Both the position numbers and the translations under genes were made by a program. A stretch of 64,000 bases of DNA from Ramlibacter sp. (lineage in GTDB: Bacteria; Pseudomonadota; Gammaproteobacteria; Burkholderiales; Burkholderiaceae_C): the NCBI GenBank assembly GCA_016713005.1, contig JADJPY010000004.1, positions 124,001 to 188,000 on the forward strand. Reading direction: 5' to 3'. Below the pieces are notes generated by a model. The model was not told the DNA's origin. It saw only the letters and a list, made by a program, of their open reading frames with translations, and did not search any database. Below, piece by piece: positions 31,646-41,355 of this stretch (positions within the stretch are counted from its first letter, which is position 1; each line of letters starts with the position of its first letter).

Positions 31646-31658
31646 ATTTCCTCTCAAT

Positions 31659-33806
31659 TCACACATTCCGCTCCCCCTCCCCCGCCACCGCATGCAGCTG
31701 CCGCGCACCACCTTTGCCCATTTGCACCACCTCGTCCACCTTCAGCGTGCGCGGCAAGGCGTGGGTGATAAAGATCATGGTCACCTTGCCCTTTAGCGCG
31801 TTGATGGTGCGGGCAAAGTGCTCGGCGGTTTCGGCGTCCAGCGCGCTGGTGGCTTCGTCAAATATCAGCACGCGCGGGCGCTTGAGCAGCGCGCGCGCAA
31901 TGGCCAGGCGCTGCTTTTGCCCGCCCGAGAGGCCAGCCCCGCGCTCGCCAATGGGGGTCTGGTAGCCCTGGGGCAGCGCCTCGATGGTGGTGTGGATCTC
32001 GGCCATGCGGCAGGCCTGCACGGCCTGCTCAAAGCTGGCGTGCGGGTTGGCCAGCATCAGGTTGTCCAGGATGGTGCCGCTGAACAGCACCGTCTCTTGC
32101 GGCACCACGCCAAAGTTGGCGCGCAGCTCGTTGGCGCTCAGGTGGCGGATGTCAATGCCGTCCACGCGGATCTGCCCCTGCTGCGGCCAGTAAAAGCCCT
32201 GCAGCAGCTTGGCCAGCGTGCTTTTGCCGGTGCCGCTGGGGCCCATCACGGCCACGGTGCGCCCGGGCTCGATGGTGAGGCTCAGGCCCTCGTACAGCCA
32301 GGGCAGGTCATCCGCGTAGCGAAAGCCCAAGCCCTCGATCTCGATGCGCCCGCGCCCCTGCGCCGCGCGCGAGGGCGCCAGGCTGTAGGGTTCGGTGGGC
32401 GCGTTCATCAGGTCGCCCAGCCGCGCCACGGCCAGGCGCGATTGCTGGAACTGCTGCCACAGCCCCACCAGGCGCATCACCGGCTGGCTGAGCTTGCCCG
32501 CAAACATCTGGAAAGCCACCAGCATGCCGATGGTGAACACCGCGCCCTCGGCCGGGTGCATCACCAGCCAGGCCCCGCCCAGCAGGATCAGCAGCGTCAT
32601 CAGCTGCTCCAGCGTGGTGGCGGCCACCTGGTAGGTGTTGCCGATCTGCCGGGTCCGGAAGCCGCTGTGCAGAAAGCTGGCCAGGTAGCCGCTGTAGCGC
32701 GCCTTGAGTTGCGGCTCAAACTGCAGGCTCTTGACGGTCTCCAGCCCGGCGATGTACTCCGTCAAGAAGGCCTGGTTGCGCGCGCCCAGCATGAACTGCT
32801 CGTTCAGCCGCGCCTGGAACACCGGCGCCACCAGCGCCGATATCAGCGCGATCAGCGCCAGCATGCCCAGCGCCACCAGCGTCAAGGGCACGCTGTACCA
32901 GAACATCACCGCCACTGCGATCAGCAGGAAGGGGATGTCCAGTATCAGGGTGACGGCAGCAGAGCTCACAAATTCGCGGATGGTCTCCACCCCATGCAGG
33001 CGCGCCGCCACCACGCCCGTGGGCCGGTGCTGGAAGTACCGCGGCGGCAGGCGGAAGAGGTGGTCAAACACGGTGGCGGCCAGCACGGCGTCCACCCGGT
33101 TGCCGGTGTGCAGCACCAGGTACTGCCGCACCCAGCTGAGCACGGCCGTGGCCATCACAAAAATGGCCATGCCCACCGCGATGGCGATCAGCGTGCTCTC
33201 GGTCCGATGAACAACCACCTTGTCTATAACGGCCTGGGTAAACAGCGGCAGGCCCAGGGCCAGCAGTTGCAGCAGCAGGCTGGCGCCCAGCACGTCGCGC
33301 CAGACGGCGCGGTGTTTCAGCAGCTCGGGCACAAACCAGCCAAAGCCGAAGGCGCGCGGCGCGGCGGCCGCGGCGTCCGGGTCGGCGGGGGCTTCGGCCT
33401 GCGCGGCCAGCAGCACGGCCTGGCCGCTGTAGCGCGCGGCAAACTCCGCCAGCGGCTGGGTCTGTGGGGTGTTGGTGCCAGCGGGGATCCAGCTCACCTG
33501 CACGCCAGCGCCCTCGCCCTCCACACCCACCAGCAGGCCCAGCGCCGGGTGGGTGGACGGCTCGCCTTCCGCCGGCGTCAGCACCAGCACCGTGGCGCCG
33601 CCGGTGCGGGCCAGTGCGGCCAGCGGCAGGGCCTGGCCGGTGGCCTGCAGGCCCAAGCCGCGCGCGGCGGCAATCAGTGTGGCGGTGGTGTAGGGCGGCG
33701 CAAACTGGCGCAGCAGCAACTCTGCGTCAAACGGCTTGCGCAGCAAGGCGCAGGCCGAGCCCAAGCTCCAGGCCAGCTCCTGCGCCGTGATCTCCTGATA
33801 CCGCAT
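31659..33806 (-). CDS. Type I secretion ABC transporter (HlyB-type permease/ATPase)
   Basis: A 715-residue inner-membrane exporter that powers RTX protein secretion. The N-terminal 130 residues form a C39-like domain without a catalytic cysteine at the expected site, as in HlyB, where it docks unfolded RTX substrate. A six-helix transmembrane domain (about 155-430) follows, with LLLQLLALGLPLFTQAVIDKVV. The ATPase has Walker A GPSGTGKST, Q-loop VVPQETVLF, signature LSGGQKQRLAIARALL, Walker B VLIFDEATSALD and a switch histidine in FITHALP. A GGAGGA ribosome site precedes ATG 33806. It is the first gene of the minus-strand run ending with the HlyD-like adaptor, the toxin modules lying between the two transport genes. 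Confidence 0.94.
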   Translation of the reverse strand: MRYQEITAQELAWSLGSACALLRKPFDAELLLRQFAPPYTTATLIAAARGLGLQATGQALPLAALARTGGATVLVLTPAEGEPSTHPALGLLVGVEGEGAGVQVSWIPAGTNTPQTQPLAEFAARYSGQAVLLAAQAEAPADPDAAAAAPRAFGFGWFVPELLKHRAVWRDVLGASLLLQLLALGLPLFTQAVIDKVVVHRTESTLIAIAVGMAIFVMATAVLSWVRQYLVLHTGNRVDAVLAATVFDHLFRLPPRYFQHRPTGVVAARLHGVETIREFVSSAAVTLILDIPFLLIAVAVMFWYSVPLTLVALGMLALIALISALVAPVFQARLNEQFMLGARNQAFLTEYIAGLETVKSLQFEPQLKARYSGYLASFLHSGFRTRQIGNTYQVAATTLEQLMTLLILLGGAWLVMHPAEGAVFTIGMLVAFQMFAGKLSQPVMRLVGLWQQFQQSRLAVARLGDLMNAPTEPYSLAPSRAAQGRGRIEIEGLGFRYADDLPWLYEGLSLTIEPGRTVAVMGPSGTGKSTLAKLLQGFYWPQQGQIRVDGIDIRHLSANELRANFGVVPQETVLFSGTILDNLMLANPHASFEQAVQACRMAEIHTTIEALPQGYQTPIGERGAGLSGGQKQRLAIARALLKRPRVLIFDEATSALDAETAEHFARTINALKGKVTMIFITHALPRTLKVDEVVQMGKGGARQLHAVAGEGERNV

Positions 33807-33869
33807 GCTCCTCCTCGCCCCTCAGCGACATGGAATGTAGGTTATCCGGAAATTGTAACTTTTAGTTTA

Positions 33870-33892
33870 TGTCAAAGACGGTGAATATTCAC
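33870..33892 (-). promoter_or_regulatory. Putative promoter and operator of the type I secretion operon
   Basis: The perfect 12-bp palindrome GTGAATATTCAC (33881-33892) lies 5 bp upstream of a consensus TTGACA -35 box (33875-33870, minus strand). A good -10 at 16-18 bp is not obvious; GGATAAC and TACAAT occur nearby at other spacings. The region is AT-rich compared with its surroundings. It is the only gap large enough to hold the main promoter of the transporter-module-RTX run. Confidence 0.45.
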
Positions 33893-33905
33893 AATGGCAG
33901 ACGCT

Positions 33906-35099
<1,194 letters not shown>

Positions 35100-35187
35100 G
35101 GCAAGGGGGGTGGACGCGGGGGAGGGGAACCCGCAATTTTATGGGTCGCCCCTGACGCGACGCGGACGCAGGCTGCGGCTGCGGGGG

Positions 35188-35520
35188 CTACCAGCCCAGG
35201 CCGATGTGCAGCGGCAGGTACACGCACATGCCCGCCAGGATGGTGACGAACACGCTGCGCCGCCAGAAGAACGCCGCCGCCCCGGCGGCCGTGGCATACA
35301 ACCGGGCGTCCTGCCAGGTGGTGATGAGCTGGCCCTGCGTCATCACCACCTCGGGGATGACGACGGCGGCCAGCGCGGCGATGGGCGCGTACTGCAGGCC
35401 ACGCTGTGCCCAGTGCGGCAGCTGCCAGGGCCGCGCCGAGATGAAGAAAAAGCTGCGCGTGATGACCGACACCACGCCCAGGCCCAGCAGCACGCCCAGC
35501 GTCCACAGGTCAATGCTCAC
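35188..35520 (-). CDS. azlD: AzlD family branched-chain amino acid transport subunit
   Basis: A 110-residue protein with four hydrophobic helices, for example LGVLLGLGVVSVITRSFFFI, LQYAPIAALAAVVIPEVVMT and SVFVTILAGMCVYLPLHIGLGW. AzlD is the small partner of AzlC in a family of branched-chain amino acid exporters. The start is GTG 35520, overlapping the azlC stop codon as GTGA, so the two are translationally coupled. Confidence 0.9.
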   Translation of the reverse strand: MSIDLWTLGVLLGLGVVSVITRSFFFISARPWQLPHWAQRGLQYAPIAALAAVVIPEVVMTQGQLITTWQDARLYATAAGAAAFFWRRSVFVTILAGMCVYLPLHIGLGW

Positions 35521-36254
35521 GACTGGGCCTCCCTGGGTGCGGCGGGTTCGGGCCGCTCGATGGCCAGGCAGAGCGCCACGGCCACCGCGATGGCCACGAC
35601 GATGTTGAGCTTGAGCGGCAATTGCCATGCCACCACGGCGGTGGCACCGGCCAGCGCGCAGGCCAGCGCACGCATCCGGGTGGTGGCCAGCGAGCACAGC
35701 AGCCCCACCAGGCACAGGATGCCGGCAAAGCCCAGACCCCAGCGCGTGGGGATGAAGTTGGCCAGCGCCACGCCAGCCAGGCTGGCGCCGATCCAGCTGC
35801 TCCAGTTGACGGCGCAGTTGCCGGCCAGGTAGGCCTCTTGCGCCAGATGGCCGGCCGCGTCGGTGGCGGGCGCGGGGTGGCGGCGCACAAACAGCACGTA
35901 GCTCAGGTCGGCCGTCAGGTAGCCGTGCGTGAGGCGCTGCCACGCCGGCAGGTGCATCAGGTAGGCACGCAGGTGCAGGCTGAAGACCACAAACCGCAGG
36001 TTGACGCAGGCCGCCGTGGCCAGGATCACCCAGGCCGGCGCGCCGGCCACGATGAGCGGGATGGCCGCCAGCTGCGCGCTGCCGGCAAAGACCAGCAGGG
36101 TCATGAGCACGGCTTCCAGCACGCTCATGCCGGACTGGACCATGGCCACGCCGGTCATCAGGCCCCAGGCCGCGATGCCGGGCGCCTGGGGCAGCATGTC
36201 GCGCACGCCTTGCGCAAAACCGGGGTCGGCCTGCAGCCGCCGGCTCAAAAACAT
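35517..36254 (-). CDS. azlC: AzlC family branched-chain amino acid permease
   Basis: A 245-residue inner-membrane protein with the AzlC signature: GFAQGVRDMLP, AWGLMTGVAMVQSGMS, FAGSAQLAAIPLI and NLRFVVFSLHLRAYL, followed by helices around WSSWIGASLAGVALAN. Together with AzlD it should export branched-chain amino acids or analogues. ATG 36254 overlaps the fmt stop (ATGA); the longer frame from 36380 runs through fmt and was not used. The fmt-azlC-azlD coupling suggests a single transcript. Confidence 0.93.
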   Translation of the reverse strand: MFLSRRLQADPGFAQGVRDMLPQAPGIAAWGLMTGVAMVQSGMSVLEAVLMTLLVFAGSAQLAAIPLIVAGAPAWVILATAACVNLRFVVFSLHLRAYLMHLPAWQRLTHGYLTADLSYVLFVRRHPAPATDAAGHLAQEAYLAGNCAVNWSSWIGASLAGVALANFIPTRWGLGFAGILCLVGLLCSLATTRMRALACALAGATAVVAWQLPLKLNIVVAIAVAVALCLAIERPEPAAPREAQS

Positions 36255-37225
36255 CAGGGCGCCGCCGTTTCGAACATCATGCCGGCCTTGATGTCGTGCC
36301 CGCGCAGGAACTCCGCCGCCGACAGCCGCTTGCCGCCAGCGCGCTGCAGCTCGGTCAGGCGCAGCACGCCAGAGCCGCACGCCACCTGCACGCCATCGGA
36401 ATTTGCAAGCAAAATCGTGCCGCAGCCCCCGTCCACACTGGATTGTTTGCTATCAATTTCGCAGCGCCAGAGTTTCACCAGATCGTCCCCCAACTGGCTG
36501 AAGGCGCCGGGCGCGGGGTTGAACGCGCGGATGGCGCGGGCGATCTCCTGCGCCGGGCGCGACCAGTCGATGCGGGCCTCGGCCTTGTCGATCTTGTGGG
36601 CGTAGGTCACGCCCTCGGCCGGCTGGGGCGTGCGCTGCAGCTCGCCAGCGGCGGCGCGCTGCAGCGCCTGCACCACCAGTTGCCCGCCCAGCGCGGCCAG
36701 CTTGTCGTGCAGCGTGCCGGTGGTGTCGTCGGGCGCGATGGGCAGCGCCTGGGCCAGCAGCATGTCGCCGGTGTCCAGCCCGGCGTCCATCTGCATGATG
36801 GTGACGCCGGTCTGCGCGTCGCCGGCCTCGATCGCCCGGTGGATCGGCGCGGCACCGCGCCAGCGCGGCAGCAGCGAGGCGTGGATGTTGAGGCAGCCCC
36901 TGGCCGGAAGAGTTAGCACCCACTGCGGCAGGATCAGGCCGTAGGCGGCCACCACCATCACGTCGGCGCCAGCAGCCAGCAGGGCGTCGCGGGCCTCGGC
37001 CGCGTCCTGCGGGTACTTGCCGTCCAGCCGCAGGCTGCGCGGCTGTGCGACGGCAATGCCGTGCTGCAGGGCGAGCTGCTTGACAGGTGAGGCCTGCAAC
37101 TTGAGGCCGCGGCCGGCGGGCCGGTCGGGCTGGGTCAGCACCAGCGGCACGCTGTGGCCGGCGTCCAGGAGCCGTTGCAGGGCGGTGGCGGCAAATTCGG
37201 GCGTGCCCGCGAAAACGACGCGCAT
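36254..37225 (-). CDS. fmt: Methionyl-tRNA formyltransferase
   Basis: Formylates initiator Met-tRNA using 10-formyltetrahydrofolate. The 323-residue chain has MRVVFAGTPEFAA, the LTQPDRPAGRG loop, the catalytic segment NIHASLLPRWRGAAPIHRAI with downstream GDTQTGVTIMQMDAGLDTGDML wording, and the C-terminal tRNA-binding domain (RAFNPAPGAFSQL). Repeat copy R6 (36412-36465) lies inside the C-terminal domain and encodes EIDSKQSSVDGGCG before GTILLAN, with the frame kept. The gene is close to def, as is usual for the formylation/deformylation pair, with a small lipoprotein gene between them. Confidence 0.96.
   Translation of the reverse strand: MRVVFAGTPEFAATALQRLLDAGHSVPLVLTQPDRPAGRGLKLQASPVKQLALQHGIAVAQPRSLRLDGKYPQDAAEARDALLAAGADVMVVAAYGLILPQWVLTLPARGCLNIHASLLPRWRGAAPIHRAIEAGDAQTGVTIMQMDAGLDTGDMLLAQALPIAPDDTTGTLHDKLAALGGQLVVQALQRAAAGELQRTPQPAEGVTYAHKIDKAEARIDWSRPAQEIARAIRAFNPAPGAFSQLGDDLVKLWRCEIDSKQSSVDGGCGTILLANSDGVQVACGSGVLRLTELQRAGGKRLSAAEFLRGHDIKAGMMFETAAP
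36412..36465 (+). repeat. 54-bp dispersed repeat, copy R6 (inside fmt)
   Basis: AAATCGTGCCGCAGCCCCCGTCC ending GCTAT-caatttc-GCAGC; the right arm carries two changes compared with the ATAGC of other copies. Antisense to fmt and in frame. Confidence 0.8.
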
Positions 37226-37231
37226 CAGGCC

Positions 37232-37735
37232 TCAGTCCCGGTTCGGGGCATTGATGAACTCCATGCCCTGCTGGGTGCGCCGCACCACGTTGCCGGAATC
37301 CAGGTACACCCAGAAGAACATGTCGCTGCCATCGTTCCAGCGGTAGGTGAGCACGTCGCCAGCCCAGTCGCCGGTGCGCTCGACCATGGCGGGGCGGCCG
37401 AACTCGCGCTCGACATCGGCGCGGGTCCATTCGCCTGGCCTGACGCGGGCAAACTCGTTGCCCGTCAGCACCTGGCGCGCCTGCACGACGCGCCCGGAAC
37501 GGTCCAGGTCCACCATGTAGGCGAATTGCCCCGCCGGCTGCTGCGAATACTGGAGCCGCTCACCATCGGCCAGCGCGACCACACGGCCGGGCGGGCCCAG
37601 CCGCGCCAGCACATCGGCGCGCGGGGTGCCGGGCGCGAAATCCACGCGCTGCAGGACGCCGGCGCACCCGCCCAGCAGGGCCGCAGCGGCGAGGGCTGCC
37701 GTCAGCTTCCGCAGGGGCAGGCAAGGGGCGCTCAT
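37232..37735 (-). CDS. SmpA/OmlA (BamE-like) domain lipoprotein
   Basis: A 167-residue lipoprotein from ATG 37735. The signal (LTAALAAAALLGGC) has the lipobox LGGC, after which come two tandem SmpA/OmlA-like beta-strand units: FAPGTPRADVLARLGPPGRV and RPGEWTRADVEREFGRPA, each of the form R.DV...LG.P. The chain ends with FWVYLDSGNVVRRTQQGMEF. BamE assists outer-membrane barrel assembly, but BamE itself is shorter and single-unit, so this is a related lipoprotein of unknown function. It lies between def and fmt on the same strand, 6 bp from fmt. Confidence 0.75.
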   Translation of the reverse strand: MSAPCLPLRKLTAALAAAALLGGCAGVLQRVDFAPGTPRADVLARLGPPGRVVALADGERLQYSQQPAGQFAYMVDLDRSGRVVQARQVLTGNEFARVRPGEWTRADVEREFGRPAMVERTGDWAGDVLTYRWNDGSDMFFWVYLDSGNVVRRTQQGMEFINAPNRD

Positions 37736-37764
37736 GGTTGGCTCTGGCGAGAGGGGCAAGGGGC

Positions 37765-38277
37765 TCAGACGCGCTCGGCGTCACGCCGGGCCTTGATCAT
37801 CTTGGTCTTGATGCGGTTGCGCTTGAGCGGGGACAGGTACTCGACAAACACCTTGCCCAGCAGGTGATCCATCTCGTGCTGGATGCACACGGCCAGCACG
37901 CCCTCGGCGGCGATCTCGCGAGAGGCGCCTTCGGCGTCCAACGCCCGGACCTTGACCGACTCCGCGCGCTCAACACCGTCGTAGATGCCGGGCACCGAAA
38001 GGCAGCCTTCTTCGTTGAGCTTCTTTTGCGGGCTGGCCCAGATGACCTCGGGGTTGATCAGCACCAGCGGCTGGTTGCGCTCTTCAGACACATCAATGAC
38101 GATCAGCCGCTCGTGCGCGTCGACCTGGGTGGCGGCCAGGCCGATGCCGTTGGCGTCGTACATGGTCTCCAGCATGTCCTGCGCGAGTGCGCGCACGCGC
38201 GCGTCCACGTTCTGGACGGGTTTGGCGACGGTGTGCAGGCGCGGGTCGGGGTAACAGAGAATGGGCAGTAGGGCCAT
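37765..38277 (-). CDS. def: Peptide deformylase
   Basis: Removes the formyl group from new polypeptides. The 170-residue product from ATG 38277 (MALLPILCYPDPRL) has all three motifs: GIGLAATQV, EGCLSVPG with the metal cysteine, and QHEMDHLLGKVF with the two metal histidines and the catalytic glutamate. A longer frame from 38346 adds 23 residues that are not family-like. It is divergent from the LysM protein gene. Confidence 0.96.
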   Translation of the reverse strand: MALLPILCYPDPRLHTVAKPVQNVDARVRALAQDMLETMYDANGIGLAATQVDAHERLIVIDVSEERNQPLVLINPEVIWASPQKKLNEEGCLSVPGIYDGVERAESVKVRALDAEGASREIAAEGVLAVCIQHEMDHLLGKVFVEYLSPLKRNRIKTKMIKARRDAERV

Positions 38278-38490
38278 GAAAGCTGTCCTTGGGGTGGCGC
38301 AGCCCGACCATGCGGGCGTTCCCTCAAATGTCGCTATTTTCGCCACTTTTCAGGCCGGGCGCGACATGAAAGGCCAATAATCGTTGCCCAATCAAGGGCT
38401 TGAGCGCAGAATCGCGAGTGATTTGTCAAGATTTTCCGGGCGGTGGACCGGGGCGCGCAGACCCCACAAGCCGACCGGGGGGGCATTCTG

Positions 38491-39684
38491 ATGGAAAAGC
38501 TACGGATCAATCAGTGGGTACATGGCACGGCGATGCTCGCGGTGCTCGGCCTTGTGCCGGTTGCGCTGGCGCAGACGCCTCCGGCGGTGACGCCCGGGCA
38601 GCGGGCAACAGCCGAGCAGGTGGCGCAAGCCGGTGTGCCGCTCAATGAACTGGCGCCCAACGCGCCCGACAGCCACACCGTCAAGAGTGGCGACACACTC
38701 TGGGGCATCTCCGGCCTGTTCCTCAAGAGCCCGTGGCGCTGGCCCGAGCTGTGGGGCATGAACCTGCAGGACATCCGCAACCCGCACAAGATCTACCCGG
38801 GCCAGGTGCTGGTGCTCGAAAAAAGCAACGGCCGCGCCGTGCTGCGCGCCCGGCTGGCGGGCGCCGATCAGCCGCCCACCGAAACCGTGCGGGTATCGCC
38901 GCGCACGCGCTTCTCGTCACTGGCGGACAGCGCCATCCCCACCATCCAGTCGCACCTGATCGAACCCTTCCTGGCCGAGCCGCTGGTGGTCGAAGAAAAA
39001 GTGCTGGCCGAAGCGCCCCGCATCGTCGCTGCACAGGAGGGCCGCGTGCTGCTGAGCCGCAGTGACCGGGCGTACGCGCGCGGCGGCCTGACGGAAGCCA
39101 AGGGCAAGCAGGAGTTCCGCGTGTTCCGCAACGCGGTGCCGCTCAAGGACCCGGGTACAGGTGAGATCCTGGGTTACGAAGCCCATTACTTGGGCAATGC
39201 GGTGCTGGTTCGGGGCGAAAGCACGCGCGAGGTCAAGGACAAGGACGGGAAGGTCCAGACCGAGGTGATTCCGGCCACGATCGACATCGTCTCCACCAAG
39301 GAAGAAATGCGCGTGGGCGACCGGTTGTTGCCGGCGCCGCAGCGCGACCTGGTGAGCTACGTGCCGCGCGCGCCGTTGATGCGCGCCGAAGGACGCATCG
39401 TCTCGATGTACGGCAGTGCGGTGGCGTTTGTCGGCCAGAACCAGATCGTGACGATCAACCGCGGCGCCAAGGACGGCATGGAGCGCGGACACGTGCTGGC
39501 GCTGATCCGCGACGGCGAGTCGCTGGCGGACCGTACCGACGGAAAGCGCGCGCAGATCAAGCTGCCCGACGAGCGCAACGGGCTGATGATGGTGTTCCTG
39601 ACGTTCGAGCGCGTGTCCTACGCGCTGGTCCTCCAGTCGTCAGACGCCATCAAGGTCGGCGACCGCTTCACCAGCCCGCGCTAA
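38491..39684 (+). CDS. LysM domain protein (cell-wall associated), dprA-linked
   Basis: A 397-residue exported protein from ATG 38491. A signal peptide (AMLAVLGLVPVALAQ) is followed by one LysM domain at about residues 60-110 (HTVKSGDTLWGIS, then NPHKIYPGQVLVL), which binds peptidoglycan. The remaining 280 residues are beta-rich without a recognised catalytic motif; conserved-looking stretches are GEILGYEAHYLGNAVL, TEVIPATIDIVSTKEEM and GAKDGMERGHVLALIRDGE. The same gene precedes dprA in many Burkholderiales. It ends 4 bp before the dprA start. A role in cell-wall binding is likely, further function unknown. Confidence 0.85.
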   Translation: MEKLRINQWVHGTAMLAVLGLVPVALAQTPPAVTPGQRATAEQVAQAGVPLNELAPNAPDSHTVKSGDTLWGISGLFLKSPWRWPELWGMNLQDIRNPHKIYPGQVLVLEKSNGRAVLRARLAGADQPPTETVRVSPRTRFSSLADSAIPTIQSHLIEPFLAEPLVVEEKVLAEAPRIVAAQEGRVLLSRSDRAYARGGLTEAKGKQEFRVFRNAVPLKDPGTGEILGYEAHYLGNAVLVRGESTREVKDKDGKVQTEVIPATIDIVSTKEEMRVGDRLLPAPQRDLVSYVPRAPLMRAEGRIVSMYGSAVAFVGQNQIVTINRGAKDGMERGHVLALIRDGESLADRTDGKRAQIKLPDERNGLMMVFLTFERVSYALVLQSSDAIKVGDRFTSPR

Positions 39685-39688
39685 ACCC

Positions 39689-40822
39689 GTGCGGGCCGAG
39701 GCGGAAACCGCGCCCCTCACGCGCGAGGAACTGGGTGCATGGCTGCACCTGCAGGAAGCGCCGGGCATCGGCATCCGCGTCGCCAGGCAGTTGCTGGCGG
39801 CGTTCGGGTTGCCGGGCGCCGTGCTGGCCCAGAGAGACGCCGCACTGGGACAGTTTCTCTCCAGCGAACAGATTCAGTCCCTGCGAACACCTCCCGAAGG
39901 GCTGGACGCGTTGCTCGACGACACCCAGCGCTGGCTGGATACGCCGGGCAACACGCTGCTGACACTGGCGGACAACGACTACCCGGCAGCGCTGCTGGAA
40001 CTGGACGACCCGCCCTTGATGCTGCATGTGACCGGCATCGGGCGGGCGATGCCGCAGGCCGGCCAGAGCGTGGCGATGGTGGGCAGCCGCAACCCGACCC
40101 CCCAGGGGTTGATCAACGCCCGGCAGTTTGCGAAGTCATTCAGCGCCAGGGGGTTGTGTGTGGTCTCAGGACTGGCCCTGGGGATAGATGGCGCCGCGCA
40201 CGAGGGCGCGCTGGACGGGACCGGGACAACGCTGGCCGTGGTCGGTACCGGGCTGGACCGCGTGTACCCCAAGGCGCACCGCGAACTGGCGCACCGCATC
40301 GCAGGTCGCGGCTGGATTGTCAGCGAGTTCACCCTGGGCACGCCCTCGATCGCGGCGAACTTCCCGCGCCGCAACAGGTTGATCGCCGCGCTGTCCTGCG
40401 GCACCGTGGTGGTGGAGGCGGCCGTGCAGTCCGGTTCGCTCATCACCGCCCGTCTGGCGGCAGAGCTGGGGCGGGATGTGTTTGCGATTCCCGGGTCCAT
40501 CCATTCGCCCCAATCGCGCGGCTGCCACGCCCTGATCAAGCAGGGCGTGAAGCTGGTGGAGGACGCGCAAGATGTGCTCGAAGAGCTGAAACTGGAGACC
40601 AACCCGGCGCGGGCATCACTGGCCGCGGCGCCAGACCCCGATGCCACAACGGATGCAGGGTTGCTGAAGGTGTTGGGACACGACCCGGTCAGCCTGGACG
40701 CCTTGCTGGCACGCACCGGGCTCGATACGGCCACGCTTCAGGCCCGGCTTCTGGAGCTGGAGCTTGAGGGCCGGGTGGCACGGCTGCCCGGGGGGTTGTT
40801 CCAGCGCGTCGCCTCGGCCTGA
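39689..40822 (+). CDS. dprA: DNA processing protein DprA
   Basis: Loads RecA on incoming single-stranded DNA during natural transformation. The 377-residue product from GTG 39689 has an N-terminal helical region, the Rossmann-like core with MVGSRNPTPQG, VSGLALGIDGAAHEGAL, GTGLDRVYPKAH, SEFTLGTPSIAANFPRRNRLIAALS, EAAVQSGSLITA and GRDVFAIPGSIHSPQSRGCHALI, and a C-terminal winged helix (about 310-377). The core is complete, so transformation ability is plausible. Followed by smg after 32 bp. Confidence 0.96.
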   Translation: MRAEAETAPLTREELGAWLHLQEAPGIGIRVARQLLAAFGLPGAVLAQRDAALGQFLSSEQIQSLRTPPEGLDALLDDTQRWLDTPGNTLLTLADNDYPAALLELDDPPLMLHVTGIGRAMPQAGQSVAMVGSRNPTPQGLINARQFAKSFSARGLCVVSGLALGIDGAAHEGALDGTGTTLAVVGTGLDRVYPKAHRELAHRIAGRGWIVSEFTLGTPSIAANFPRRNRLIAALSCGTVVVEAAVQSGSLITARLAAELGRDVFAIPGSIHSPQSRGCHALIKQGVKLVEDAQDVLEELKLETNPARASLAAAPDPDATTDAGLLKVLGHDPVSLDALLARTGLDTATLQARLLELELEGRVARLPGGLFQRVASA

Positions 40823-40854
40823 GGCCTCCCGGCTTTCTGCGCTATATTGGCGCC

Positions 40855-41337
40855 ATGTTCGAAGTGCTTGTGTACGTCTACGAGAACTACTGGCGCGGCG
40901 ATGCATGCCCCGAGCTCCCGCTGCTGGGGCGAAAACTCAGCGCGGTTGGTTTCGAGGCCGAAGAGATCGAACAGGCGCTGAGCTGGCTCGAAGGTCTCAA
41001 TCTTGCTGCCACGGGACTGCCGGCCGAAACATCCACCACCTCTGACGCTGCGCTGGCGCCCGCGAGCGACAGCCTGAGGATCTGGTCTGTCGCCGAGCAG
41101 GACCATCTGGGCGCCGAGTGCCTCAGCTTCGTGAGCTTTCTCACCAGCGCAGGCGTACTGCCCGCCTCCCTGCGCGAAATTGTCCTGGACAGGGCAATGG
41201 CAGCGCCCGGGCAACCGGTGGCGCTGGATGACCTCAAGATCATCATCCTGATGGTGTATTGGCGCTTTGGCGAGGAGCCCGACGCGCTGGTGCTGGACGA
41301 GCTTTGCGACGATACGCAGGCGCGCATCGCGCACTGA
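40855..41337 (+). CDS. smg: Smg family protein (DUF494)
   Basis: A 160-residue cytoplasmic protein of the Smg/DUF494 family, found beside dprA in many proteobacteria. MFEVLVYVYENYW at the N-terminus and LSFVSFLTSAGVLP with LREIVLDRAMA in the middle fit the family. No biochemical role is established. It converges on the DUF1631 gene with an 18-bp gap. Confidence 0.88.
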   Translation: MFEVLVYVYENYWRGDACPELPLLGRKLSAVGFEAEEIEQALSWLEGLNLAATGLPAETSTTSDAALAPASDSLRIWSVAEQDHLGAECLSFVSFLTSAGVLPASLREIVLDRAMAAPGQPVALDDLKIIILMVYWRFGEEPDALVLDELCDDTQARIAH

Positions 41338-41355
41338 GGATCAGGCAGACGGCCT

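Noticed and set aside
16864..33806. A TolC-type outer-membrane channel gene in the type I operon
   Set aside because: No frame between the ABC transporter and HlyD genes has outer-membrane efflux features; the channel is presumably encoded elsewhere.
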